Of a stretch of DNA of 64,000 nt, positions 37,314 to 46,218 are shown piece after piece. The stretch is taken from assembly GCF_017810075.1 (NCBI RefSeq), contig NZ_JADNYK010000008.1, positions 124,001-188,000 on the forward strand. The letters run 5' to 3'. This DNA comes from Pseudozobellia sp. WGM2 (GTDB taxonomy: Bacteria; Bacteroidota; Bacteroidia; Flavobacteriales; Flavobacteriaceae). Within the stretch, counting starts at the first letter, position 1. Each line of letters begins with the position of its first letter. The notes below the pieces were generated by a model, which saw nothing but the letters and a program-made list of their open reading frames with translations, made no database searches and was not told where the DNA came from. The translations under genes were made by a program, and so were the position numbers.

Positions 37314-38496
37314 TAAAAATTTTCAGCTAACGTATTGTACCAATGTGCACCCAGGTTTAGATTGGGAGACTACCTTCGATAGTATCAAGAAGCATGTTCC
37401 TGAAATAAAAGAACAAGTGGCTAATGACAGGCCTTTTGGCTTAGGACTAAGGTTGTCAAATAAAGCCAGTGAAGAATTGGGAACCGGTCAGAAACTAAAT
37501 GATTTTAAGGCTTGGTTAACCGAGAAGAAGGTATATGTTTTTACCATGAACGGATTTCCGTACGGAAACTTCCATAATGAACGTGTTAAGGATGATGTTC
37601 ATGCCCCAGATTGGACGACTAAAGAACGTCTAGCATATACAAAAAGACTTTTTGATCAATTAGTTTTTTTGCTCCCTGAAGGGATGTCCGGTGGCATATC
37701 TACATCCCCGATCAGTTATAAATATTGGCACAAAACAGAAGAGGCGACAGAAGAGGCTTTTGCGATAGGAGCCAAACATTTGATCGAAATAATTATCCAT
37801 TTACAAAATATTGAGGAATCCACCGGAAAATATCTTCATTTAGATATTGAACCAGAGCCGGATGGTATGCTTGAGAATAGCGAGGAGGTTTTATCTTTTT
37901 TTTCAGATTATCTTCTTCCCACGGCTAAGAAAGATTTAAGAGAAAAGCTGGGAGTAAATGAAGGCGAAGCTGAAAATTTGGTTTGCAAATACATAACCGT
38001 CTGTTACGATATTTGCCACTTTTCATTGGCATATGAAGAACCAAAAGACACTTTTGAAAAGTTCAAAAAGGCCAATATCAAAATCGGTAAAATACAAGTA
38101 AGTGCCGCCTTAAAAATAATTTCCGATCAAGAAAATAATCAAAAGATTTGGCAGGCTTTAGCTTTGTTTGATGAGCCTGTTTACCTGCACCAGGTAACTG
38201 AACAGATAGATGGTAGAGTCAAAACATATAGCGACCTTCCGGTAGTGCTTGATGAAAAGAAAGAATTCGAAGAATTACGTGCACATTTTCATGTACCGAT
38301 TTTTCTGGAAAGTTTCGGGGCACTGTATTCTACTCAAGATCATATTGTGAAGGTGGTCGATTATATTAAAACGCATCCGGTAAGTGAGCATTTAGAGATA
38401 GAAACCTATACGTGGGATGTTCTGCCTGCTGCCTTAAAGAGAGATTTAACTGAATCGATAGTGAGAGAGTTGAACTGGCTTATTGAAAAGTTCTAA
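37303..38496 (+). CDS. eboE: EboE, TIM-barrel metabolite protein
   Basis: The 397-residue product begins at a TTG inside the end of eboD (TTG CAA ATT AAT), since the conserved N terminus (NFQLTYCTNVHPG) lies right after it and no ATG is near. It resembles xylose-isomerase-like TIM barrels: TYCTNVHPGLDWE, LHLDIEPEPDG, VCYDICHFSLAYEEP and HVPIFLESFG supply acidic and His residues that could bind a metal. EboE is described as a metabolite traffic protein, but enzymatic activity is also plausible. eboF follows four bases later. Confidence 0.88.
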   Translation: MQINKNFQLTYCTNVHPGLDWETTFDSIKKHVPEIKEQVANDRPFGLGLRLSNKASEELGTGQKLNDFKAWLTEKKVYVFTMNGFPYGNFHNERVKDDVHAPDWTTKERLAYTKRLFDQLVFLLPEGMSGGISTSPISYKYWHKTEEATEEAFAIGAKHLIEIIIHLQNIEESTGKYLHLDIEPEPDGMLENSEEVLSFFSDYLLPTAKKDLREKLGVNEGEAENLVCKYITVCYDICHFSLAYEEPKDTFEKFKKANIKIGKIQVSAALKIISDQENNQKIWQALALFDEPVYLHQVTEQIDGRVKTYSDLPVVLDEKKEFEELRAHFHVPIFLESFGALYSTQDHIVKVVDYIKTHPVSEHLEIETYTWDVLPAALKRDLTESIVRELNWLIEKF

Positions 38497-38499
38497 CGC

Positions 38500-39879
38500 A
38501 TGAAGAAAACGGTAGTTATTAATGTTGTTGGGCTTACCCAACGTTTAATTGGGGAACATACCCCATTTATCGAATCATTTTTGAAAAATGGAAGGTCAGC
38601 CTATATAGACCCGGTAGTGCCTGCGGTTACCTGTTCGGCACAGTCTACCTATTTGACAGGTAAAACGCCTGCGGAACATGGTATTGTAGGTAATGGATGG
38701 TACTTCAAAGATGAATGTGAGATAAAGTTCTGGAGACAATCCAATAAACTAGTGGAGTCGGAAAAGATTTGGGATAAATTAAAAAAAATGGACCCCCACT
38801 TTTCGTGTGCCAATCTTTTCTGGTGGTACAACATGTATTCCACGGCCGATTATAGCGTTACACCTCGACCGAATTATTTGGCGGACGGTCGTAAAATTCC
38901 GGATATCTATTCGCATCCTGCAGAACTCAGAGATACCTTGCAAGAAGAATTGGGTACATTCCCATTATTTCATTTTTGGGGCCCTAAAACCTCTATAAAA
39001 TCAAGCAAATGGATTGCCGATGCCGCGATACGCACCGACGAGATGCACAATCCGACACTATCATTGGTATATCTACCCCATTTAGATTATAACATACAGC
39101 GGCATGGTCTTGATTTTGAGAAGATTAAGAAAGACTTGAATGAAATTGATGCTGAGGTAAAAAAATTAGTATCATATTTCAAACAACGTAATGCACAGGT
39201 TATAATTTTATCGGAATACGGTATAACCGATGTAAACAATCCGGTACACCTCAATAGAATTCTACGTTCGAAAGGCTATTTATCCATACGTATAGAAAGA
39301 GGTTTAGAACTTTTAGATGCGGGGGCGAGTAAAGCCTTTGCGGTAGCCGACCATCAAGTGGCTCATATTTATTTGAATGACCCGACGATCAAACAAGAGG
39401 TCAAAGCACTTTTAGAAACAATTACCGGTGTTGAAAAAGTTCTGTCTGGAGAGGAGATTGAAAAAGCCAATTTAGCCCACGAACGTTGCGGTGATTTGGT
39501 AGCTATAGCAGGGCCGGACTCTTGGTTTACCTATTACTTCTGGTTAGATGATGCCAAGGCCCCTGATTATGCTAGAATGGTAGATATACATAAAAAACCG
39601 GGGTATGACCCGGTTGAAATGTTGACCGATCCGAAAGACAAACTGGTCATGGCAAAGGTGGCAGGTAAATTGTTGAAAAAGAAAATGGGTTTCCGCACCG
39701 TATTGGATATTATTCCGTTGAAAGCTACGCTGGTCAAAGGTTCGCATGGTCGGATACCGGAAGATAAGGCAGATTTTCCCATCTTTATTTCTGATAATCC
39801 TACTTCGTCATTTCCTAAAGATATTGCCGCAACAGAGGTTTTCTCTATATTGGAAAACCATATAACCGAGAGTACGTGA
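38500..39879 (+). CDS. eboF: EboF, alkaline-phosphatase-superfamily (NPP-type) hydrolase
   Basis: The 459-residue protein belongs to the nucleotide pyrophosphatase/phosphodiesterase branch of the alkaline phosphatase superfamily. The probable nucleophile is Thr44 in VPAVTCSAQSTYLTGK, followed by PAEHGIVGNGWY. The distal metal site is recognisable in ILSEYGITDVNNPVHLNR, in ADHQVAHIYL and in the final KGSHGRIPED. No signal peptide is seen, so it is cytoplasmic unless exported by its partners. Its end is overlapped by the GTG start of the next gene. Confidence 0.9.
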   Translation: MKKTVVINVVGLTQRLIGEHTPFIESFLKNGRSAYIDPVVPAVTCSAQSTYLTGKTPAEHGIVGNGWYFKDECEIKFWRQSNKLVESEKIWDKLKKMDPHFSCANLFWWYNMYSTADYSVTPRPNYLADGRKIPDIYSHPAELRDTLQEELGTFPLFHFWGPKTSIKSSKWIADAAIRTDEMHNPTLSLVYLPHLDYNIQRHGLDFEKIKKDLNEIDAEVKKLVSYFKQRNAQVIILSEYGITDVNNPVHLNRILRSKGYLSIRIERGLELLDAGASKAFAVADHQVAHIYLNDPTIKQEVKALLETITGVEKVLSGEEIEKANLAHERCGDLVAIAGPDSWFTYYFWLDDAKAPDYARMVDIHKKPGYDPVEMLTDPKDKLVMAKVAGKLLKKKMGFRTVLDIIPLKATLVKGSHGRIPEDKADFPIFISDNPTSSFPKDIAATEVFSILENHITEST

Positions 39880-40247
39880 AAAATCTATTTAAAATATTGG
39901 GGATAGTATTCGCCATACTATTTATATGGGCTGCTTATTTGCAGTACAATGACCCTGATGCTTTTTTGTGGTATATAATTTATGGCTTGGCCGCTTTAGG
40001 TTGTCTGCTATTCGCATATGGCCGATTGGGTTTTAAAGTTTCCTTGATATTTTGTTTGGCCTATCTAATAGCCACAGCTTTTCTATGGCCAGAAATGTTT
40101 GAAGGGTTCACTATAGGAGAGGGTGATATTGTAAATATTGAAAAAGGGAGAGAGGCCTGTGGAATGTTGATTGTCGCCCTCGTATTTTTAGTTTTCGCCT
40201 TAAGGCTTCGCTATATCAAAGGGCGACCAGAGAATAAAATCGTTTAG
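39876..40247 (+). CDS. TMEM220-family membrane protein, seventh gene of the ebo operon
   Basis: The 123-residue product starts at a GTG that overlaps the eboF stop by four bases (GTGA). It has four hydrophobic helices with the conserved AAYLQYNDPDAFLWYIIYG motif near residue 20, which identifies the TMEM220 (transmembrane family 220) family known from animals and bacteria. No function is known for the family. Tight coupling to eboF makes it a likely accessory of the ebo pathway in this organism, perhaps in membrane localisation. Its last four bases overlap the converging dnaX gene. Confidence 0.85.
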   Translation: MKNLFKILGIVFAILFIWAAYLQYNDPDAFLWYIIYGLAALGCLLFAYGRLGFKVSLIFCLAYLIATAFLWPEMFEGFTIGEGDIVNIEKGREACGMLIVALVFLVFALRLRYIKGRPENKIV

Positions 40248-42079
40248 AGGTCAAGGTCAAAAGTTTGTCGTAATAGGTCTATAGTAGGGTTCTTTTCCCT
40301 TAGTTTTTCATATTTTTCTTCGGGCGTAAAAGCAAATTTCTTCGCTGTTTCTTCATTGACCGTAATTTTCAAATTAATAAAATAATTATTGAGTTGTGTT
40401 TTCAAGTACTCCATCAAGTCGTACTGTTCACGTTCTATTTCTTTCTTCATTGTACTATTAGGTAGTTCAATCCAAATAGTGGTATCTTGAAGAAGTTTTG
40501 GGACATCTGAGTTTAGGTTCGAAGCAAGAATTTTTCTCCCCTTTACATCAATTTCATTAACGAATTCTGCCCAATGTTTTTGCATTTCTTCTTCGGAGAA
40601 AGGAGAACGTGGCAAACTATTTATATCAATAGAATGGTCTTTTTTATTGTTCTCGTGAGCTTTCTTTGCTTTTAAGCTAGATATGGAAAGGGCCGATATA
40701 CGCTTGCTTACAATTTCTGACTTTAGCTTTTTGGCTTCCTTCGATAGTTCAGGTCGCTCTGTGCCTTCTTCTGTATTTTGAGGTTTTGGTTCGGCAACGG
40801 TTATTTCCTTTTCAGCTTGTTCTGAAATGCGTTCATAATTAGCAATTGGCTCTGCATGTTCACCTACTTCACTGGGCGGTTTGTTATCAATAAGCTTTTG
40901 TTCGGGCTGAGGTTTTTCAACGACTTTTTTCTGTGTTTGCACATTCTTAAAATGTGACGCAGGTAGAATATAGTCCGCTGGAGTTTCAGCGACTACGTTG
41001 CCATCAAGATTTTTTTTTTCAGCCCCAAAGCCGATGGAGGCTAACTTCATCAAGGTAAGCTCTACCAATAGCCTTTGATTTCTGCTGGTTTTATACTTTA
41101 AGTCGCAATCGTTGGCCAAATCTAGAGCTTTAAGTAAAAAGCTGTTTCCGGTTTTTTTAGACTGCTCTAGATAATGCTGTTTGGCGTTATCACCGACCTC
41201 GAGCAAATTAATGGTGTCTTGATGTTGGCAAACCATTAAATCTCTAAAGTGCGAAGCTAATCCGCTTATAAAATGATGTCCGTCGAAACCTAAGGATAAC
41301 GTTTTGTTGAACAATAGCAGCAATTCGGGTATGTTGTGCTCCAACATAAAATCGGTGGCCGCAAAATAGGTATCATAATCAAGTACGTTAAGATTTTCGG
41401 TAACCGCTTTTCTGGTAAGTTCTTTCCCTGAAAAACTAACGACCCTATCAAAAATGGAAAGGGCATCGCGCATGGCACCATCTGCCTTTTGCGCAATAAT
41501 ATGTAGCGCATCGTTTTCCGCATTAATACCTTGGCTTTCGGCAATATATTTTAAATATTCAGCAGCATCTTTAACTGTAATTCTCTTAAAATCGAATATC
41601 TGGCAGCGCGATAATATGGTAGGTATAATTTTATGCTTTTCAGTGGTCGCCAGAATGAAAATAGCGTGTTTAGGTGGCTCTTCGAGTGTTTTCAAGAAAG
41701 CGTTGAAAGCCGATTGAGATAGCATATGAACCTCATCGATGATATAGACCTTGTATTTGCCGACCTGAGGTGGAATGCGCACTTGATCAATCAAATTACG
41801 AATGTCATCTACCGAATTGTTCGATGCGGCATCGAGTTCAAAAATGTTAAAAGCGAAATCTTCATCTTCCCTTTCAGTGCCATCTTGGTTTATTTTTTTT
41901 GCTAAAATTCGGGCGCAAGTAGTTTTACCGACTCCTCTTGGTCCACAGAACAAAAGTGCCTGTGCCAAATGATTGTGATCGATGGCATTGGTAAGGGTGT
42001 TCGTTATGGCCTGTTGCCCCACCACGTCTTTAAACGTTTGGGGTCTATACTTGCGGGCCGATACTACAAAATGTTCCAA
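40244..42079 (-). CDS. dnaX: DNA polymerase III subunit gamma/tau
   Basis: DnaX is the clamp-loader ATPase subunit. The 611-residue protein has Walker A GPRGVGKTTCA, the Walker B region VYIIDEVHMLS, sensor 1 FILATTEKHKI and the arginine finger LSRCQIF. Domain III is followed by a long charged linker (about 360-480) and a C-terminal domain of the tau type. The four-Cys zinc module that normally lies between the P loop and ELDAAS is missing; the segment reads KKINQDGTEREDEDFAFNIF, as I recall for other flavobacteria. The gene converges on the ebo operon with a four-base overlap of stop codons. Confidence 0.95.
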   Translation of the reverse strand: MEHFVVSARKYRPQTFKDVVGQQAITNTLTNAIDHNHLAQALLFCGPRGVGKTTCARILAKKINQDGTEREDEDFAFNIFELDAASNNSVDDIRNLIDQVRIPPQVGKYKVYIIDEVHMLSQSAFNAFLKTLEEPPKHAIFILATTEKHKIIPTILSRCQIFDFKRITVKDAAEYLKYIAESQGINAENDALHIIAQKADGAMRDALSIFDRVVSFSGKELTRKAVTENLNVLDYDTYFAATDFMLEHNIPELLLLFNKTLSLGFDGHHFISGLASHFRDLMVCQHQDTINLLEVGDNAKQHYLEQSKKTGNSFLLKALDLANDCDLKYKTSRNQRLLVELTLMKLASIGFGAEKKNLDGNVVAETPADYILPASHFKNVQTQKKVVEKPQPEQKLIDNKPPSEVGEHAEPIANYERISEQAEKEITVAEPKPQNTEEGTERPELSKEAKKLKSEIVSKRISALSISSLKAKKAHENNKKDHSIDINSLPRSPFSEEEMQKHWAEFVNEIDVKGRKILASNLNSDVPKLLQDTTIWIELPNSTMKKEIEREQYDLMEYLKTQLNNYFINLKITVNEETAKKFAFTPEEKYEKLREKNPTIDLLRQTFDLDL

Positions 42080-42185
42080 AAGGTTCTTATTAGAGATGAT
42101 GCGACGTAACTACAAATATAAAAATAGCAAAGGTTCGAGCCTTTTTTTTCAGTAGGATATAGTCTTAATTTATCAACAATTAGTC

Positions 42186-42193
42186 TAATTTTG
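42186..42193 (+). promoter_or_regulatory. -7 box of rnpB
   Basis: TAATTTTG matches TAnnTTTG and lies seven to eight bases before the predicted mature 5' end of RNase P RNA, as expected for a start site. No clear -33 TTG is present. Confidence 0.5.
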
Positions 42194-42198
42194 CGAGT

Positions 42199-42516
42199 TG
42201 AGCAGACCACCTTATCGCTGCCGTTCAAATTATTTTAAACGGGAGAGGAAAGTCCGGACACCATAGTGCAGCATAGCGGGTAACACCCGTCGTTCGTTTT
42301 TTGACGAATAGGACAAGTGCAGCAGAAAGAATGTACAGGTAATGCTGTAGTGAAACCAGGTAAACTCTATGCGGTGAAACGTCATGTAAATCGGTGCTTG
42401 AGGGCTGCACGCCCAAATCGAAGGGTAGGCGGTTAGAGTCTAGCAGTAATGCTTGAACTAGATAAATGATAAGGGAAGGCCTTTGGGTCTTACAGAATCC
42501 GGCTTATGGTCTGCTT
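42199..42516 (+). ncRNA. rnpB: RNase P RNA, class A
   Basis: This is the catalytic RNA of ribonuclease P, which trims tRNA 5' leaders. The hallmark conserved sequences are present: GAGGAAAGTCCGGACACC near 42244, ACAGAATCCGGCTTATGG at the 3' side, and the terminal helix P1 formed by AGCAGACC at the 5' end and GGTCTGCT at the 3' end. Internal conserved blocks (GTGCAGC, GAAACGTCATGTAAATCGG, GAGGGCTGCACGCCCAA) are visible. Length about 318 bases. A T-rich tract follows. It is a lone plus-strand gene between minus-strand dnaX and rsmD. Confidence 0.95.
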
Positions 42517-42542
42517 ATTTTTTTGTGGGATATGAATTAAAA

Positions 42543-43088
42543 CTATTCTTCGTTTTTTTGAAAAAAACTGAAAACGCTTCCACCATATTTCCTCTTTTCA
42601 TTAAAATTCTCGAGATGTGATAAATCCATATGACTGGCATGCTCAATAATCAATACTCCGCTCTCTTCTAACAAACCGTTCTCGAAAACCAAATTCGGAA
42701 TTTTTTCAAATTCGGTTAAATCTAAATCATAAGGGGGGTCGGCGAAAATAATATCCGATTTGACCATCGACCTCTTTAGGTAATCAAAAACATTGCTTTT
42801 TAGGGCTGTGATATTTAATTCTAAGGCTTTAGAAGTATCGGCAATAAACCTGACACAACCATGATGACTATCTACGGCCGTAATTTCACGAGTACCACGA
42901 GAACCAAATTCATATGCGATATTGCCTGTACCGCTAAATAAATCGAGAACAGAAATTTCATCAAAATAATAGCGGTTGTTCAATATATTGAACAGTGCTT
43001 CTTTGGCCATATCGGTAGTAGGCCTGACCGGAAGTTTTTTCGGGGCGGTGATTCGCTTTGCTTTATGTATGCCTGAAATAATTCGCAT
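42543..43088 (-). CDS. rsmD: 16S rRNA (guanine-N2)-methyltransferase RsmD
   Basis: RsmD methylates G966 of 16S rRNA. The 181-residue Rossmann-fold protein begins with the family's MRIISGIHKAKRITAPK, then PTTDMAKEALFNIL, motif I VLDLFSGTGNIAYEFGSRG and the catalytic motif IIFADPPYDL. The length matches the family. The start overlaps the stop of the upstream DUF3822 gene by one base, so the two are coupled. Confidence 0.95.
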   Translation of the reverse strand: MRIISGIHKAKRITAPKKLPVRPTTDMAKEALFNILNNRYYFDEISVLDLFSGTGNIAYEFGSRGTREITAVDSHHGCVRFIADTSKALELNITALKSNVFDYLKRSMVKSDIIFADPPYDLDLTEFEKIPNLVFENGLLEESGVLIIEHASHMDLSHLENFNEKRKYGGSVFSFFQKNEE

Positions 43089-43921
43089 TAGAGCGCATTT
43101 AGTACTGTGAAATCAATCGTTTCTTTAGAGTTGTCGATGTAGTGGTGGGCACCGAAATCAGGAATGAATATTGATAAGTTCTTAATGTATTTATGACATA
43201 TCTCGTAGATATCGTCACCCTCATTGATAGCGCCAAAAAGTTTTAATGAAACGGTTTCGGTATCGAATTTTAGTTGTTCTAAAGCAAAGAGTAGATAGTA
43301 CAGAAAATCTTCTTTGGTATTAAATCTAAAGCTGTTGAACAGTAGAAGGTTTTTCTGGTCGATTATCGTGAGGTCCATTTGTTTTTCTTGAACGTAAACA
43401 AAGCAAACAGGTTGTTTGGCCTGAGTCTTGCCATTCAGTAGTGATTCTACCATCACAGTGCCATTATGCTTAAAAGTGAACGCACCGTAAAGTTCATAAA
43501 TGTAATTGTTTATGTTCACGAAGGGTACATAAACATTTACCATGTCATGGCTTTCGAACTCGTCGTAGGCCAAATGGTCATTCGCCAATATTTTGGTATT
43601 GAACTTAAGGTAATTCGCTAATTCTTCAGGGTCGAAAAGTGATTTGGGTACTAGGCTGAAAAGTTGGTTTCTGTGAACTACCACCACTTCGACAAAATGT
43701 TGACCGGTAATGTTGTTCGACTCTAGCAGTTTTTTTAAACGCTTTAAAATTTCGTAAGGAGTAAGCGTTTTTTCAAATAATAGATTTTCTGAACTTAACA
43801 CGGAATTCGATACAGAATCGAATACACAAAAAGAAAGTCCATTCAGGCTAACCTGAATGGACAATTTCTTAAACTTTTCTACTGAATCTGTAGTGATGCT
43901 ATTGGTCTCCTTTTTTGTCAT
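43088..43921 (-). CDS. DUF3822 family protein
   Basis: The 277-residue product (ATG at 43921) matches DUF3822, an actin/ASKHA-like family restricted to Bacteroidetes and usually found next to rsmD, as here. Recognisable blocks are KLSIQVSLNGLSFCVFDS at the N terminus, ELANYLKFNTKILANDHLAYDE and VMVESLLNGKTQAKQP. No activity is known. Its start lies 23 bases inside the upstream gene. Confidence 0.85.
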   Translation of the reverse strand: MTKKETNSITTDSVEKFKKLSIQVSLNGLSFCVFDSVSNSVLSSENLLFEKTLTPYEILKRLKKLLESNNITGQHFVEVVVVHRNQLFSLVPKSLFDPEELANYLKFNTKILANDHLAYDEFESHDMVNVYVPFVNINNYIYELYGAFTFKHNGTVMVESLLNGKTQAKQPVCFVYVQEKQMDLTIIDQKNLLLFNSFRFNTKEDFLYYLLFALEQLKFDTETVSLKLFGAINEGDDIYEICHKYIKNLSIFIPDFGAHHYIDNSKETIDFTVLNAL

Positions 43922-44549
43922 AAACTGGTGGCCAGTTACCACTTGTACTAACTTCTTCCATAGAGCCTACTTCAATAGTGGGTCCATTAACCTCATCTAC
44001 GCCGATTTCTGCTTTTTCTTTGTCTAACAGGGTTTTTGGCTGATCATGAAGTACTACGGCTTTATCAACATGGGCTTTGAATACAGGAGCTCTATAGCCA
44101 CTCTTGTCAACAAAACCTGCTTCCATTTTAAATTTCTCTCCGTTTTGTGCATTCGGTACGTCTTCTAGATTCTTGTAACGATTATCGCTTTTAAATAAAG
44201 AATCTTTGACTGAAACGGTACCTAATGTGTCGATAATCTTGACCTCTTTTAATAAATCGATTTGATAAGTTTCGTCAAACTCCATGAAAGAAGAGTCGCG
44301 TTGTTGTGTAATGGTATACATTCCAGTATCAACGAACTTAATTAGACTGTTGAAGTCTTTAGCGTATCTTTTGTTAACCGTTTTATAGGCCTCTTGTGCG
44401 TTTCTGATATCTTTAAGTTTAGATATAACCTGTCCAAAACGCTCTTGCTTCACTTTATTAAATTCGATGGGGCCTGTTACGGATTGATAAATAAGATATC
44501 CCAATCCTATGCAAACTATCCAAAGTACAATTTGAATTACGGTCTTCAT
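43899..44549 (-). CDS. membrane-anchored conserved Bacteroidetes protein
   Basis: The 216-residue product has one N-terminal membrane helix (VIQIVLWIVCIGLGYLIYQ) followed by a coiled-coil-like stretch (FNKVKQERFGQVISKLKDI) and a periplasmic domain with a predicted YAKDFNSLIKFVDTG segment. It has the shape of a single-pass pilin-like protein but no prepilin cleavage site. Homologues occur beside DUF3822/rsmD in related genomes. Function unknown. A TAGATTTG box on the minus strand at 44586-44593 may be its -7 element. Confidence 0.7.
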   Translation of the reverse strand: MKTVIQIVLWIVCIGLGYLIYQSVTGPIEFNKVKQERFGQVISKLKDIRNAQEAYKTVNKRYAKDFNSLIKFVDTGMYTITQQRDSSFMEFDETYQIDLLKEVKIIDTLGTVSVKDSLFKSDNRYKNLEDVPNAQNGEKFKMEAGFVDKSGYRAPVFKAHVDKAVVLHDQPKTLLDKEKAEIGVDEVNGPTIEVGSMEEVSTSGNWPPVYDKKGDQ

Positions 44550-44652
44550 TTTTTAATAGTGTTATTTTAAATTTAGTGGTTACGACAAATCTACAATTTT
44601 TTTTCAATCGTAAAAGTATTTCCCGTAAAAATCATGTTTATCTTTGAGCTCT

Positions 44653-46092
44653 ATGGTCAGCCTTACAGACGCATCTTTTTACCGTTTATTAGTCGAGAAA
44701 TTTCCTCATGAACCTACAATAAAACAATCTGCAGCCTTACAAAAGTTATCAACTTTCGTATTATCAAAAGATAGTGATACGGTCTTTATGTTGAAGGGCT
44801 TTGCGGGTACCGGCAAGACTACCTTAATCGGTACTTTGGTCAACACGCTTTGGAAAACCACACAAAAATCGGTTTTGATGGCCCCTACGGGAAGAGCGGC
44901 AAAAGTAATGTCTAACTACTCGAACACTCAAGCCTACACCATCCACAGAAAAATATATTTTCCTAAAAAGCAAGGTGCGGGTGGTATTAAATTCGTTCTG
45001 GCGCCGAATAAGCATAGAAATACCATTTTCATTGTTGATGAGGCATCTATGATACCTGATGCCCCGGCCGATTCTAAACTATTCGACAATGGGGCACTTT
45101 TAGATGATTTGTTGATGTATGTCTATTCAGGTCACAATTGTAAGTTGGTTTTAATCGGTGACACGGCCCAGCTTCCCCCTGTACACTTAGATTTGAGTCC
45201 GGCACTTGATTCGGACAAGTTATCGCTGAACTATAATAAAGAGGTAATAAAGTTAGAGTTGGATGAAGTGGTTCGACAAGCTGAGGATTCCGGAATTTTA
45301 GCCAATGCCACTTTGTTGAGAGAGCAAATTCAAGATAATTTTTTCGAAAACTTCAAGTTCAATGTAAGCCCTTTCAAAGATATTGTTAGGCTTATCGATG
45401 GGCATGAAATACAAGAGGCGATAGATACTTCGTACTCAGAAAACGGTAAAGAAGAAACGACCTTTATCGTACGTTCGAACAAAAGGGCCAATTTATATAA
45501 TGAGAATATTCGCAGTCGAATTCTATTTCTTGAAAGTGATTTGGCGGTCGGGGATTATATGATGGTAGTGAAAAACAACTATTTCTGGCTCAAGCCGAAT
45601 ACAGAAGCTGGTTTTATCGCAAACGGAGATATTATCGAAGTCTTGGAAATTTTCAATATTAAAGAACTTTATGGCTTTCGGTTTGCGGAAGTCAAAGTGC
45701 AAATGGTAGATTACCCCAATCAAAAACCATTTGAGACCGTTTTGTTGCTAGATACTATAAAAGCGGTAACACCATCGTTGTCATACGAAGATGGTAATCG
45801 GCTGTATCAAGAAGTGATGAAAGACTATGCCAACGAAAAATCTAAATACAAGAAATTTCTAGGTGTGAAGAACAACAAATATTTTAATGCTTTACAGGTC
45901 AAGTTTTCATATGCCATAACTTGCCATAAGTCACAAGGTGGGCAATGGAATACGGTTTTTGTAGAGCAACCCTATTTACCCAACGGGGTCGATAAAGAGT
46001 ATTTACGATGGTTATACACCGCCGTAACCCGGGCAAAGAAACAACTTTACCTTATTGGTTTTAAGAGTGATTTTTTTGTTGATACGGAATAA
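44653..46092 (+). CDS. RecD-like ATP-dependent DNA helicase
   Basis: The 479-residue protein is an SF1B helicase: Walker A LKGFAGTGKTTLIGTL, the APTGRAAKVMS motif Ia, DEASMIPD (motif II), the LIGDTAQLPPV motif III and the C-terminal UvrD_C_2 motifs TCHKSQGGQWNTVFV and YTAVTRAKKQLYLIG. It lacks RecD's N-terminal RecB-contact domain, so it is a RecD2/Pif1-like stand-alone helicase used in repair or conjugation-like processes. The ATG at 44653 is preferred over the TTG at 44644 because a TATCTTTG box (44639-44646) would give a leaderless transcript beginning at or near 44653. Confidence 0.9.
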   Translation: MVSLTDASFYRLLVEKFPHEPTIKQSAALQKLSTFVLSKDSDTVFMLKGFAGTGKTTLIGTLVNTLWKTTQKSVLMAPTGRAAKVMSNYSNTQAYTIHRKIYFPKKQGAGGIKFVLAPNKHRNTIFIVDEASMIPDAPADSKLFDNGALLDDLLMYVYSGHNCKLVLIGDTAQLPPVHLDLSPALDSDKLSLNYNKEVIKLELDEVVRQAEDSGILANATLLREQIQDNFFENFKFNVSPFKDIVRLIDGHEIQEAIDTSYSENGKEETTFIVRSNKRANLYNENIRSRILFLESDLAVGDYMMVVKNNYFWLKPNTEAGFIANGDIIEVLEIFNIKELYGFRFAEVKVQMVDYPNQKPFETVLLLDTIKAVTPSLSYEDGNRLYQEVMKDYANEKSKYKKFLGVKNNKYFNALQVKFSYAITCHKSQGGQWNTVFVEQPYLPNGVDKEYLRWLYTAVTRAKKQLYLIGFKSDFFVDTE

Positions 46093-46218
46093 GTTAAATT
46101 CGTAATGTTAAGGGTGTCTTACAATTTTAAATGTTTTTGAAGTTAAGTAGAGACTCTAAATCGAACATGTTTGTTCGCTCTTGCGGCTTTTAAATATGTC
46201 ATAAGTAGTATCGAGAAA

